Source: Fuchsiella alkaliacetigena (GTDB lineage: Bacteria > Bacillota > Halanaerobiia > Halobacteroidales > Acetohalobiaceae). Taken from it: a stretch of DNA of 56,561 bases. Both the position numbers and the translations under genes were made by a program. The DNA lies in NCBI RefSeq assembly GCF_023227765.1, contig NZ_JALKBZ010000015.1, positions 1 through 56,561 on the forward strand. The letters are read 5' to 3'. Each line of letters starts with the position of its first letter. The stretch's first letter is position 1. The notes below the pieces were generated by a model. The model searched no databases. It worked only from the letters and a program-made list of their open reading frames with translations, and was not told the DNA's origin. This document shows positions 26,022 through 33,332 of the stretch, piece after piece.

Positions 26022-26450
26022 ATGAAGGTAAAATGGGATGAAAGTTTAAAATTAGGTATTGAGGAACTGGATCAACAGCGGAAAGAGCTGTTTAAAGAGA
26101 TTAACAAGTTTTTTGAGGACTTAGAGCTTAATGTCGATTCTAATTTAATTAATAATGAAGAGAATAGAGAACAAGTGGATGACTTATTTTATTTTTTAAC
26201 CGATTATTTTGTAACTCATTTTCAGCTGGAGGAGAAGTTTCATCGTCAGTATAATCCAGCAGGATATCAAGAACATCAAAAGCTCCATCAAGAACTGATA
26301 GATACAGTTAATGAGCTGAAATATGAGTACTTTGATACCGAGGATGAGGATAAAATCAATAAAGATCTTTTGCTATCCATTCGCGGACAGGTGCTTATCT
26401 TCTGGAAAAAGCATATTCGGGAAGAGGATATGGTGATTAAACAGGTTTAA
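26022..26450 (+). CDS. Bacteriohemerythrin-like protein with one iron ligand replaced
   Basis: A 142-residue four-helix hemerythrin, an O2-binding di-iron protein in characterised relatives. Expected ligands found are His66 and Glu70 (THFQLEE), His85 and His89 (EHQKLH), His131 and Asp136 (HIREED). The first helix normally carries a histidine in the D-x-Q-H-x-x-L-F pattern; here the pattern reads LDQQRKELF, so that ligand is Arg20. This may give an altered or mononuclear site. ATG 26022 has only a weak AGAG before it; a strong AAGGAGGTG lies about 50 bases upstream, separated by a small TATAGG/CCTATA hairpin. Its neighbour on the other strand is the HD-GYP protein. Confidence 0.85.
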   Translation: MKVKWDESLKLGIEELDQQRKELFKEINKFFEDLELNVDSNLINNEENREQVDDLFYFLTDYFVTHFQLEEKFHRQYNPAGYQEHQKLHQELIDTVNELKYEYFDTEDEDKINKDLLLSIRGQVLIFWKKHIREEDMVIKQV

Positions 26451-26468
26451 AGCTGCTTAAAGCAGCTT
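26450..26468. terminator. Short hairpin between convergent genes
   Basis: AAGCTGCT pairs with AGCAGCTT around a TAA loop, just after the hemerythrin stop. The U-tract is poor. Confidence 0.5.
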
Positions 26469-26472
26469 CTGT

Positions 26473-27813
26473 TTACTCCTTATCCTGACAGTTTGGCTTA
26501 GCTGCTTTTAGCATAGTTTCAAAATAAAGGCTGGAGACTTCTTGTTTAGATCTTTCTTGGGCCAGCTTTTGCAGATCCTCTTTAAAGTCTAGAAATTTAT
26601 TTAAGTTATTTAAGAATAGCTCTACTAGTTCTCCCTCGAAGTGCTGATCACGCTCTTTTTTCATGATTTCTACGCATTTTTCGATAGGATAGGCCTCTTT
26701 ATAGACTCTATCTGAAGATAGAGCATCGAAGACGTCGGCAATGGCTACGATGCGAGCTGATAAAGGAATTTCTTTTTTGCTTTTTCCAGAGGGATAGCCG
26801 CTACCGTCCCACTTTTCATGGTGATTATAGGCTATTTTACGGGCCGTCTGTAACATCTCCTGTTTAGAGTCGCCCAGGATTTTAGCGCCGATTTGGGGGT
26901 GTTCTTTAATTACTTGGTATTCTTCTTTGCTTAAGGGCCCTGCTTTGAGTAAAATAGAGTCGGGAATACCTATTTTGCCGATATCATGCATTAGCGAAGC
27001 ATAATAAATCTCTTCGATTTTTTGGGAGTCCTTTTCTATTTCCCCTAACAGAGTTGAAGAGATAAAGCCGATCTTAATTAAATGCCAAATACTATCTTCA
27101 TCTCTATACTCAGCAGCTTGACAGAGTCTGCGAATAACTTCTAAAGTTAGCTCCTTATTTTCCTCTATTAAATAAGACAGAAGTACATTCTGATTTCCTA
27201 AAGCAGTTACCTTTTTTTCGATTTCGTTTAAAGAGTTATTGATAAATAAGGATAACTTTTGTTTAAGAGCTTTTTGTTGAGGGGCCTCTGTAGCTGTTAA
27301 TTGATAGTAAGGCTGATAGTCAACCCCTTGTTGTTTTAAGTATTTTTGAAAATAGTTTACGGCTCGGAGCGTTGTATAGTTGCTAAAATCAAGAAAGCCT
27401 GCGAAGATGCGGAAGCTGTCTTGGTTTATGCTTTGTAATGTCGCTTCCTCTTTGGTAGCTAATACCATAGGCTGTTGGGGGTGGTTAACGACTAGGGCCC
27501 ACTCTTTCAGTAAAGGATCACCAGCTGGTATTTCGATAAATTCAGTATTTTCAAACTCCTTAATAGCTTCCTCATCAACTCCTTTAACAAATACAAAGAT
27601 TCGTTTACAGACTTGATCTAGCTTTAAATAACGCTCTCTCTCTTCTAGAAAAAACTTAAACTCTTGAAAAAGAACAAAAATTTCAGCTGTGAGATTAAAT
27701 TCCATTACTAAGTCTTCCATAGCGTGACTAAGAGCAACCATAGAGGACTTGGTATAGACCTCTTTTTCTAAAGAAGAAGAGTTAGTTAGTAGTTGTGAAT
27801 ATAGTCCTGACAT
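26473..27813 (-). CDS. DICT sensory domain - HD-GYP c-di-GMP phosphodiesterase
   Basis: A 446-residue soluble signalling protein. Residues about 25-165 match the DICT sensor domain (VFVKGVD ... EIPAGDPLLKEWALVVNHP ... FRIFAGFLDF). A helical linker leads to an HD-GYP domain (about 210-410) with WHLIKIG, catalytic His276-Asp277 in SLMHDIGKIGIPD, EHPQIGAKIL, HHEKWDGSGYP (GYP 339-341) and ARIVAIADVFDAL. All hallmark residues are present, so c-di-GMP hydrolysis is expected. DICT is found in cyclic-di-nucleotide and two-component proteins and has been suggested to act in light response. Downstream of a DICT-only gene and of cofGH on the same strand; GGAGGT precedes the ATG. It is the likely output of this locus. 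Confidence 0.9.
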   Translation of the reverse strand: MSGLYSQLLTNSSSLEKEVYTKSSMVALSHAMEDLVMEFNLTAEIFVLFQEFKFFLEERERYLKLDQVCKRIFVFVKGVDEEAIKEFENTEFIEIPAGDPLLKEWALVVNHPQQPMVLATKEEATLQSINQDSFRIFAGFLDFSNYTTLRAVNYFQKYLKQQGVDYQPYYQLTATEAPQQKALKQKLSLFINNSLNEIEKKVTALGNQNVLLSYLIEENKELTLEVIRRLCQAAEYRDEDSIWHLIKIGFISSTLLGEIEKDSQKIEEIYYASLMHDIGKIGIPDSILLKAGPLSKEEYQVIKEHPQIGAKILGDSKQEMLQTARKIAYNHHEKWDGSGYPSGKSKKEIPLSARIVAIADVFDALSSDRVYKEAYPIEKCVEIMKKERDQHFEGELVELFLNNLNKFLDFKEDLQKLAQERSKQEVSSLYFETMLKAAKPNCQDKE

Positions 27814-27833
27814 TTAAATTACCTCCTTAATTG

Positions 27834-27866
27834 CTCAAAGCTCCCATTTAACATGGAAGCTTTGAG
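27834..27866 (-). promoter_or_regulatory. Hairpin between the DICT gene and the DICT-HD-GYP gene
   Basis: CTCAAAGCT pairs with AAGCTTTGAG with inner CCA/TGG pairing. No U-tract follows on the minus strand, so it is more likely a processing or attenuating hairpin than a full terminator; it could separate expression of the last gene from the rest of the operon. Confidence 0.4.
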
Positions 27867-27898
27867 TAGGGATTTATAATTAAATAGAGAGGCAAACT

Positions 27899-28438
27899 CT
27901 AATAAGAGGCTATTACTTCATCTAATATCTCTTTAGCTTGAGCAACAACCTTGGGATTATTACACTTGGCTCCTTTAAAGTTACGATCTTTTTCTACTTC
28001 ATGAACTCCAAAGCCGTCCATATCGTAGGCCACCATCATTGATTTAGCTAAAGGTTGGTCGATAACTAAAAACCACTCTCGTTTTAGCTTATGCTTATCC
28101 GGTAGATAAATAAAGTCAATATCGGGATGCGTCTTTAAGTCGGCATCATTTTCTCCAAAAATATAGACTTGATCTACATTATCGGCAATCTGTAAGAAGC
28201 GATCCCAAATATCTGCGGCGCGAGAGACCTTTTGAAAGCCAGCGTAAACAGTAGCTTCTACTTCCTCTTTTAATAGTACTTGTTCCATTATATAGCACAT
28301 TCTTTCCAATTGTGGTACTGTACTTTCGTATTTGAGAGAAAAGGAATTTAACTTGTCATCAGCAGTATCTTCATTTAAATTCTCTAAATCGCCTTCGACT
28401 AAGCCAAAAACTTCTTCGTAAAGAGAAACATTTTTCAT
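27899..28438 (-). CDS. Stand-alone DICT-domain sensor protein
   Basis: A 179-residue soluble protein. The N-terminal 45 residues are acidic and helical; the rest matches a DICT domain: YAGFQKVSRAADIWDRF, VDQVYIFGENDAD, IDFIYLPDKHKLKREWF, LVIDQPLAKSMMVAYDMDG. There is no output domain, so it would act by interaction, possibly with the DICT-HD-GYP protein encoded next. I place the start at ATG 28438 because AGGAGGT lies 8 bases before it; the TTG at 28447 abuts the ribosome site and is unlikely. Only 25 bases separate it from the cofH stop, so cotranscription with FO synthase is nearly certain. Confidence 0.82.
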   Translation of the reverse strand: MKNVSLYEEVFGLVEGDLENLNEDTADDKLNSFSLKYESTVPQLERMCYIMEQVLLKEEVEATVYAGFQKVSRAADIWDRFLQIADNVDQVYIFGENDADLKTHPDIDFIYLPDKHKLKREWFLVIDQPLAKSMMVAYDMDGFGVHEVEKDRNFKGAKCNNPKVVAQAKEILDEVIASY

Positions 28439-28463
28439 AGTTAACAACCTCCTTGGATTTTGG

Positions 28464-29552
28464 TTAATAAGTAGTTGCTCTTTGCTGAGGAACTCTATTT
28501 AAATCTTCAATTAATTCTTTTAATTGAGCAGGAGTTAAATACTCCCCATTTTTTGCTCCAGCTTCTTTACTGATCTTTTCACTATAGAGAGTACCACCTA
28601 AATCATTAGCTCCAGCTTGAAGAGTAAACTGAGCTAGCTTAGGGCCGTACTTAACCCAGGAAGTCTGAATATTATCTATATTGTCTAAAAATAGTCTAGC
28701 AATAGCAATCATCAAAATATCTTCTCTAGCGGTACTTCCCTTATTGATTACTCCTTGTTGATAAAGAGGAGTTTGCTGATGAATAAAAGCAAGCGGAATA
28801 AACTCAGTAAAACCCTGAGTCTCTTCTTGAATGTTACGAATTATTTGTAAATGTTCAATCCTTTCTTTAGTACTTTCTACATGTCCATACATTATGGTAG
28901 CTGTAGACTTTAAGCCTAGCTGATGAGCTGCCTTGATAGCTGTTATCCATTCTTTAGTAGTGATTTTTTCAGGGCAGATCTTTTTTCTAACTCTAGGTAC
29001 TAGTATTTCGGCTGCTGTACCAGCTACAGAGTCTAGGCCTGCTCTTTTTAGCTGGGCATAGCCTTCAGCGAAGCTTAGTTCTGTTTGGCGCAAAGCATGC
29101 TTTAGTTCCTCAGGAGTAATTCCATGTACATGAAGCTGGGGAGCTACTGATTTAATAGCTTTTATAACTTGCAAGTAGTAATCCAGATCGAAGTCAGGAT
29201 GAAGACCGCTAACTAAGCATAGCTCACTGATTTGTTGTTTTTGAACAGCTTGCTGAACTATGTTTTGAACTTCGTCTATAGATAATAAATAAGCTTCTGG
29301 ACTATCTGGATTGCGCTTAAAGCCACAAAATTGACAGCTATTAATACAGATATTGCTTAAATTTAAGTTGCGATTAACAACATAGCTTATCTTTTCGCCA
29401 ACTACTTTTTGCCGATGTTCATCGGCAGTTGCTATTATTTTATGTAGCTCAGGGCCCGTACTTTGGAATAATCTAACTCCTTCGCTAACACTTAATCTCT
29501 GGCCAGCCTTACTTTTGTTAAGAATTTTATCAATTTCTGGGTTACTTTTCAT
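28464..29552 (-). CDS. cofH: CofH, radical SAM subunit of FO synthase
   Basis: 5-amino-6-(D-ribitylamino)uracil-L-tyrosine 4-hydroxyphenyl transferase, 362 residues. It uses S-adenosylmethionine radical chemistry to join a tyrosine-derived fragment to the riboflavin precursor, the first step to the deazaflavin FO (7,8-didemethyl-8-hydroxy-5-deazariboflavin). The [4Fe-4S] motif is NICINSCQFCGFKR (Cys69, Cys73, Cys76). Other CofH/MqnE-family landmarks are LVSGLHPDFDLDYY, GLDSVAGTAAEILVPRVR, TATIMYGHVES and QAGANDLGGTLYSE. MqnC or MqnE (menaquinone) are close relatives, but pairing with CofG next door settles the assignment. It overlaps cofG by 11 bases. Confidence 0.93.
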   Translation of the reverse strand: MKSNPEIDKILNKSKAGQRLSVSEGVRLFQSTGPELHKIIATADEHRQKVVGEKISYVVNRNLNLSNICINSCQFCGFKRNPDSPEAYLLSIDEVQNIVQQAVQKQQISELCLVSGLHPDFDLDYYLQVIKAIKSVAPQLHVHGITPEELKHALRQTELSFAEGYAQLKRAGLDSVAGTAAEILVPRVRKKICPEKITTKEWITAIKAAHQLGLKSTATIMYGHVESTKERIEHLQIIRNIQEETQGFTEFIPLAFIHQQTPLYQQGVINKGSTAREDILMIAIARLFLDNIDNIQTSWVKYGPKLAQFTLQAGANDLGGTLYSEKISKEAGAKNGEYLTPAQLKELIEDLNRVPQQRATTY

Positions 29553-30495
29553 TTAAATACCCCTCTCGCTGTAAACATTCCCAAACAGCTGGTGCTAACC
29601 ACTCTTTACTTATAAATTTAGGATATACGGCTAGTCTCTCTTTAAGCTGATAAGGAGCTATCTCTTTTTTTAAAGAATCCAACCTGGGCCATTCATAATT
29701 GGGGTTGATATAATCAAGGGTCAAGGGAGAAATACCACCCAGGTCGGAAACACCATCAGTTAATAGTTCACTTACCCTTTCTAAATTAGGGGGTACTTGA
29801 ATAGCTACTTCATTGGGCATAACTTTGCGTGCTAAAGAAACACATTCTTTTAACTCAGTAAAGGTAAGTGAAGTGAACTCTTTCTTTTTTATTGGTTGAA
29901 TAATTACCTCCTGTAGATGTCCATATTGTTGATGCAACTTTTTAAGACTTAATAAGCTTTGGTAACGCTGTTTTTTATCTTCGCCAATGCCTAATAGCAG
30001 TCCAGTAGTAAAAGGTATCTTTAGTTGACCAGCTTGAGCAATAAATTCCAGTCTTAAAGCTGGATTTTTAGTTGGTGAACCTCGATGAGCTGGAAGTTGA
30101 GTAATGCTTTCTAACATCAGGCCCATACTAGCATTATATTTAGCTAAATCCTCTAAGATATTTATAGGTACTACTCCTACATTGCTATGGGGAAGTAGTC
30201 CTGCTGCTAAAGCTAGTCGACAACACTCAATAAGTAATTGATAAATAGAGTCAAAGTCAGTTTGAGCCTGTAGTTTTTCCTTAAAGCCACTCACCTTAGC
30301 TGGTTGAGTACCTAGAGTGAACAAAACTTCTTTACAGCCTAATTTTTTAGCTTTTTTAATTAGCTGCTTAACTTCATTTAAAGTTGTTATTTTAGCATTA
30401 GCTAAAGGTTGGCGAAAGTTACAATAAGAGCATCTATTACTACAGATATTAGTTAAAGGAATAAATATATTTTTAGAATAAGTAATAGTCTGCAT
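29542..30495 (-). CDS. cofG: CofG, radical SAM subunit of FO synthase
   Basis: FO synthase subunit 1, 317 residues, which closes the deazaflavin ring on the CofH product. The cluster motif is NICSNRCSYCNFR (Cys18, Cys22, Cys25). Further landmarks are KEVLFTLGTQP, YNASMGLMLES, LLLGIGEDKKQR, EVIIQPIKKKE and VSDLGGISPLTLDYINP. ATG 30495 is chosen because GAGGAGAA lies just before it and the protein then begins as in homologues; a longer in-frame reading from 30561 would run through the promoter. No cofC, cofD or cofE genes for F420 are in the window, so the end product may be FO itself. An FO pathway in a fermentative Firmicute is unusual. Confidence 0.93.
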   Translation of the reverse strand: MQTITYSKNIFIPLTNICSNRCSYCNFRQPLANAKITTLNEVKQLIKKAKKLGCKEVLFTLGTQPAKVSGFKEKLQAQTDFDSIYQLLIECCRLALAAGLLPHSNVGVVPINILEDLAKYNASMGLMLESITQLPAHRGSPTKNPALRLEFIAQAGQLKIPFTTGLLLGIGEDKKQRYQSLLSLKKLHQQYGHLQEVIIQPIKKKEFTSLTFTELKECVSLARKVMPNEVAIQVPPNLERVSELLTDGVSDLGGISPLTLDYINPNYEWPRLDSLKKEIAPYQLKERLAVYPKFISKEWLAPAVWECLQREGYLNEK

Positions 30496-30517
30496 AATAA
30501 ATTCTCCTCTATTTAAG

Positions 30518-30564
30518 AGTATAATTAAAAGACTGCTTGATTTCTGTAAAGTAGTTAACAAAAA
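30518..30564 (-). promoter_or_regulatory. CRP/FNR-type activated promoter of cofGH
   Basis: On the minus strand an imperfect dyad GTTAACTACTTTAC (30559-30546) inside a 24-base block (30564-30541), then 17 bases, then TATACT (30523-30518). The dyad centre is at about -41.5 from the predicted start, the class II activator position. The block is repeated with one change before the HTH-less CRP-like gene. It overlaps that gene's stop codon. Confidence 0.55.
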
Positions 30565-30980
30565 CTAAGATTAATCAGTTTTCTTATGCTATTATTGAGG
30601 GTTTTAATTATTTTTTTGCTTAGTAAGGGATTTTGAATAATTAATCTTTCTAAATCTTTTTGAGCTAAAGAGTAAATAAGGGTATTTCCAATTGTTTGAG
30701 CCGTTACTTGGTAAGTACTTTCATTGAATAAAGCATCTTTTTTAATAATTTGTGGGGATTTTAAAATTTGCAGAGTTATTTGGCAGTTTGGGAGATTTTT
30801 AAATAGTCTAACTTGACCTCTTTTGATTAAATAAATCTTTTTGATCTGTTGGCCTGCTCTAAATATAAATCTCCCTTTACCGTAGATTTCAAAGTTTAAA
30901 TTAGAATTTATTAACTGTAGCTCCTGAGGTGATAAATTACGAAATAAAGGTACTTGCTGTAAATGATTTAAATTATTCAT
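30555..30980 (-). CDS. CRP/FNR-like cyclic-nucleotide-binding-fold protein lacking the DNA-binding domain
   Basis: A 141-residue protein that aligns with the effector half of CRP/FNR regulators: LFRNLSPQELQLI, FIFRAGQQIKKIYLIKRGQVRL, YSLAQKDLERL and the dimerisation helix LSKKIIKTLNNSIRKL. It ends where the hinge to the winged helix would be; no HTH is found in any frame of the short gap before cofG, so this looks like a settled truncation, not a recent frameshift. Start ATG 30980 fits AAGGA spacing better than ATG 30989. It may heterodimerise with the full-length regulator encoded just upstream and act as a modulator. The effector is unknown; the cysteine near the C-terminus is not an FNR-like cluster. 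Confidence 0.75.
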   Translation of the reverse strand: MNNLNHLQQVPLFRNLSPQELQLINSNLNFEIYGKGRFIFRAGQQIKKIYLIKRGQVRLFKNLPNCQITLQILKSPQIIKKDALFNESTYQVTAQTIGNTLIYSLAQKDLERLIIQNPLLSKKIIKTLNNSIRKLINLSFC

Positions 30981-31029
30981 TAAAATCATCCTTCATTTAA
31001 GGGGATTAGACTTTGAAACTTCATTATTA

Positions 31030-31077
31030 ATTATATACGCTTATTAAAGAGACTTTCTGTAAACTAGTTAACAAAAA
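31030..31077 (-). promoter_or_regulatory. CRP/FNR-type activated promoter of the HTH-less CRP-like gene
   Basis: On the minus strand the 24-base block at 31077-31054 matches the cofG operator at 23 of 24 positions and contains the dyad GTTAACTAGTTTAC (31072-31059). TATAAT follows at 31035-31030, placing the dyad centre about 42 bases upstream of the start. Confidence 0.55.
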
Positions 31078-31080
31078 AAG

Positions 31081-31102
31081 AAAGCTGCCTAGTGGCAACT
31101 TT
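31081..31102 (-). terminator. Terminator of the full-length CRP/FNR gene
   Basis: On the minus strand AAAGTTGCC and GGCAGCTTT pair with one bulge around ACTA, followed by CTTTTTTTG. It lies just after the regulator gene and directly before the operator of the next gene. Confidence 0.7.
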
Positions 31103-31126
31103 AGTGATCAGTTATTAGCTTTTAAC

Positions 31127-31801
31127 TTAATTAACTAATTTTTTCAAAGAAGTAGGATTATCAATTAAAAATTTTCGCTTCTTCTTCTTAATCCCTTTAA
31201 TTTCTTGGAGAGTGTTAGTAACCATCACCCGGGAGGCATCAATAAATTCAGCTAAGTCCTGATGGGTTAAACGGAGATCAATCAATACTCCTTCCTTAGT
31301 TTCGATTCCGTACTCTTGGCTTAGCTGGTAAAAGAGATTAATCAACCTTCCTTTAACATCATAAGTAGTTAGACTATCTACTCGTTGAGTAAGCTGTTCT
31401 AGCTTACTGCTTAAGGTCTTGATTATTTTAAGACCGATCTCTGGATAATCAGTAACTAATCTTCTAAACTCCTCTTTAGTACAGGAGCAGATAAATGCTT
31501 CTTGGACTACCTCGGCCGTAAATATATGCTCCGTTCTTCCGTAAAGAAGATTTTCTCCTATAATTTGGTCATCACCTACTATTTGTAAAGTAATCTCTTT
31601 GCCGTTTTTAAATACTCTAGACAGCTTAACTTGCCCCTTTTTAATTAGATATATTGCTTCGGCACTTTCTCCTTCGTGAAATAAAACTTCATTTCTTTGA
31701 TAAGTTCTTCCTTTAGCAATCGAAGCAGGGATTAATATAGACTCTGCCGCGGATAGATCAGCAAATACTGATAAGTCTTTCATACAATTGATTTTTCCCA
31801 A
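31127..31801 (-). CDS. CRP/FNR family transcriptional regulator
   Basis: A 224-residue regulator with the full two-domain architecture. The N-terminal cNMP-binding fold shows LFHEGESAEAIYLIKKGQVKLSR and GRTEHIFTAEVVQEAFICSC; the long dimer helix follows (GLKIIKTLSSKLEQLTQRVDSL); the C-terminal winged helix has LTHQDLAEFIDASRVMVTNTLQEI. It lacks an FNR-type N-terminal Cys cluster, so the effector is not O2 through such a cluster. The TTG start at 31801 has GAGG four bases before it. It is the natural candidate to bind the shared dyads before cofG and the HTH-less paralogue. CRP-type regulators control photolyase and light-response genes in some bacteria, a suggestive parallel only. Confidence 0.9.
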   Translation of the reverse strand: MGKINCMKDLSVFADLSAAESILIPASIAKGRTYQRNEVLFHEGESAEAIYLIKKGQVKLSRVFKNGKEITLQIVGDDQIIGENLLYGRTEHIFTAEVVQEAFICSCTKEEFRRLVTDYPEIGLKIIKTLSSKLEQLTQRVDSLTTYDVKGRLINLFYQLSQEYGIETKEGVLIDLRLTHQDLAEFIDASRVMVTNTLQEIKGIKKKKRKFLIDNPTSLKKLVN

Positions 31802-31865
31802 TTTACCTCACCCCAATTTTATGAATTAGCTTATTAAATGTTTCTTGGTAATTGACTATAATTCC

Positions 31866-31975
31866 TTTTTTGAGAGTGAAGGAGGCAAGGTGGCTCACTA
31901 ACTTTTCAATTTAATTACGCAAGGTAAGGTTAGCACCAGTATATCGAGTACGTCGGACTGAACGGCAAGGGAATG
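31866..31975. repeat. Diverged copy of the 39381-39505 element
   Basis: The stretches TTTTTGAGAGTGAAGGAGGC (about 31866-31885) and GGACTGAACGGCAAGG (31955-31970) match, in the opposite orientation, the core of the palindromic element at 39381-39505, but are separated here by about 65 bases of unrelated sequence. The 312-base gap 31802-32112 holds this plus a weak promoter for the MFS gene (TTGATA and TAATTT near 32042-32070); nothing else is seen. Confidence 0.5.
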
Positions 31976-32112
31976 TAATATTTTGATTCTTAAAAGCAAA
32001 TAGATCTAATTATTCAACAAGCTAAATATATAATATAAAAGGTTGATAATTTATTAGCTAAATGATAATTTAATAGTAGCACTTTATTGCAAGATAAAAA
32101 GGTGGCTATAAA

Positions 32113-33300
32113 ATGGGAAAGTTTAAGTCTGCAAATAATCAGTGGCTAACAATTAGATTTTTGATTATTATTTCTATGGGTGCTTTTGGAGTAATGGGCG
32201 GGGCAATAGTTGCTCCAGGCTTACCGTCTTTACTGGAGCCTTTTGAAGTTTCTGAAGATGTGGTAGGTTTAGTTTTAGGCGTCTATACCTTTGCGGCAGC
32301 TATTACCTTGCCTTTGACAGGCTTATTAATGGATTTGTTAGGCCGCAAGGTGGTAGGGGTTAGTTGTTTGCTTTTAGATGGTTTTTTCGGTTTGCTCTGT
32401 GCATTTGCTCCTAGTTTTGGAGTCTTATTAGTATTTCGTTTTTTTCAGGGAATTGGGATTGCTGGTTTAATTCCCGTAGCAATGACTATTATCAGTGATT
32501 GGTATAGCGGGGCAGCTAGATTGAAGGCTATTGGAATTTTAAGTGCTTTGATTTCTGTTAGTGCAGTAGTATTGCCGCTTTTAGGAGGACTTTTAGCTTT
32601 TAGATCTTGGCAGTATCCTTTTTTAGTTTATGGTTTTTCTTTACTTGTAGCTTTCTTTTTTATCTCCTTTGTTGAGGAAACTAAGCCGCAAGATGATCAA
32701 GATACTAAGCTTAAGTTAAGGGAGTATTTCAATTCTTTTAAGCAGACTATTAAGATCAAAGAGATCTGGGAAGTGTTTATTCATTCTTTAGTGCTTTATT
32801 TCTTGGTCTATGCTATAGCTACCTTTATTCCTATTTTCATGGTGACAGTGCATGGCTTAAGTGAACTTTTGGGAGGCTTAGCCTTGGCGGTGCAAGGTTT
32901 TTTTGCAGCTATTTTTGCTGCGCAGGCTGATAAGGTAAATCGTTATTTTAACTGGAGGCAAAAGACTAGTTTAGGGTTTTTATTAATTGCTCTGGCTATA
33001 TTCTTAATTCCTTATTGGGGGAGCGGTTATAGGGTCTTGATTAGTTTAACTCTTTTTGGAGTGGGGATGGGAGTTGCTCAGCCGGCTATTTACAATCGAG
33101 CTACAGTAGTGCCGCCTGAGGAGTTAACAGGTTCGGTAGTGGCTATTTTCAACACTATGAAGTTTATAGGTATGACTTTGGCTCCAGTGACTTTGAGATT
33201 TATTTATAACTTGTATAGTTTTAAGGCTGTTTTCTGGTTGAGTGCTGCTATTACTTTGTTGTGGTTGATAGTCTTTAGCTTTTATTTTGCTAGAGATTAG
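32113..33300 (+). CDS. MFS transporter
   Basis: A 395-residue major facilitator with twelve predicted membrane helices. The loop 2-3 signature is GLLMDLLGRKVVGV and the fourth helix begins LVFRFFQGIGIAGLIPVAMT. It resembles drug/multidrug-type H+ antiporters (DHA1-like). The second half starts after a cytoplasmic loop rich in charged residues (ETKPQDDQDTKLK). Substrate unknown. The preceding ribosome site is AAGGTGGC. The PIG-L gene follows 32 bases later and is probably cotranscribed. Confidence 0.88.
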   Translation: MGKFKSANNQWLTIRFLIIISMGAFGVMGGAIVAPGLPSLLEPFEVSEDVVGLVLGVYTFAAAITLPLTGLLMDLLGRKVVGVSCLLLDGFFGLLCAFAPSFGVLLVFRFFQGIGIAGLIPVAMTIISDWYSGAARLKAIGILSALISVSAVVLPLLGGLLAFRSWQYPFLVYGFSLLVAFFFISFVEETKPQDDQDTKLKLREYFNSFKQTIKIKEIWEVFIHSLVLYFLVYAIATFIPIFMVTVHGLSELLGGLALAVQGFFAAIFAAQADKVNRYFNWRQKTSLGFLLIALAIFLIPYWGSGYRVLISLTLFGVGMGVAQPAIYNRATVVPPEELTGSVVAIFNTMKFIGMTLAPVTLRFIYNLYSFKAVFWLSAAITLLWLIVFSFYFARD

Positions 33301-33332
33301 TAGTGAAAATCTATTTAAAGGTGGCGTTAATA

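Noticed and set aside
31030-31077. TTAACT/TTTACA before the HTH-less CRP gene read as PhoP boxes
   Set aside because: The hexamers are 8 bases apart, not 11, and the shared dyad with a -41.5 position fits a CRP/FNR-type site better.
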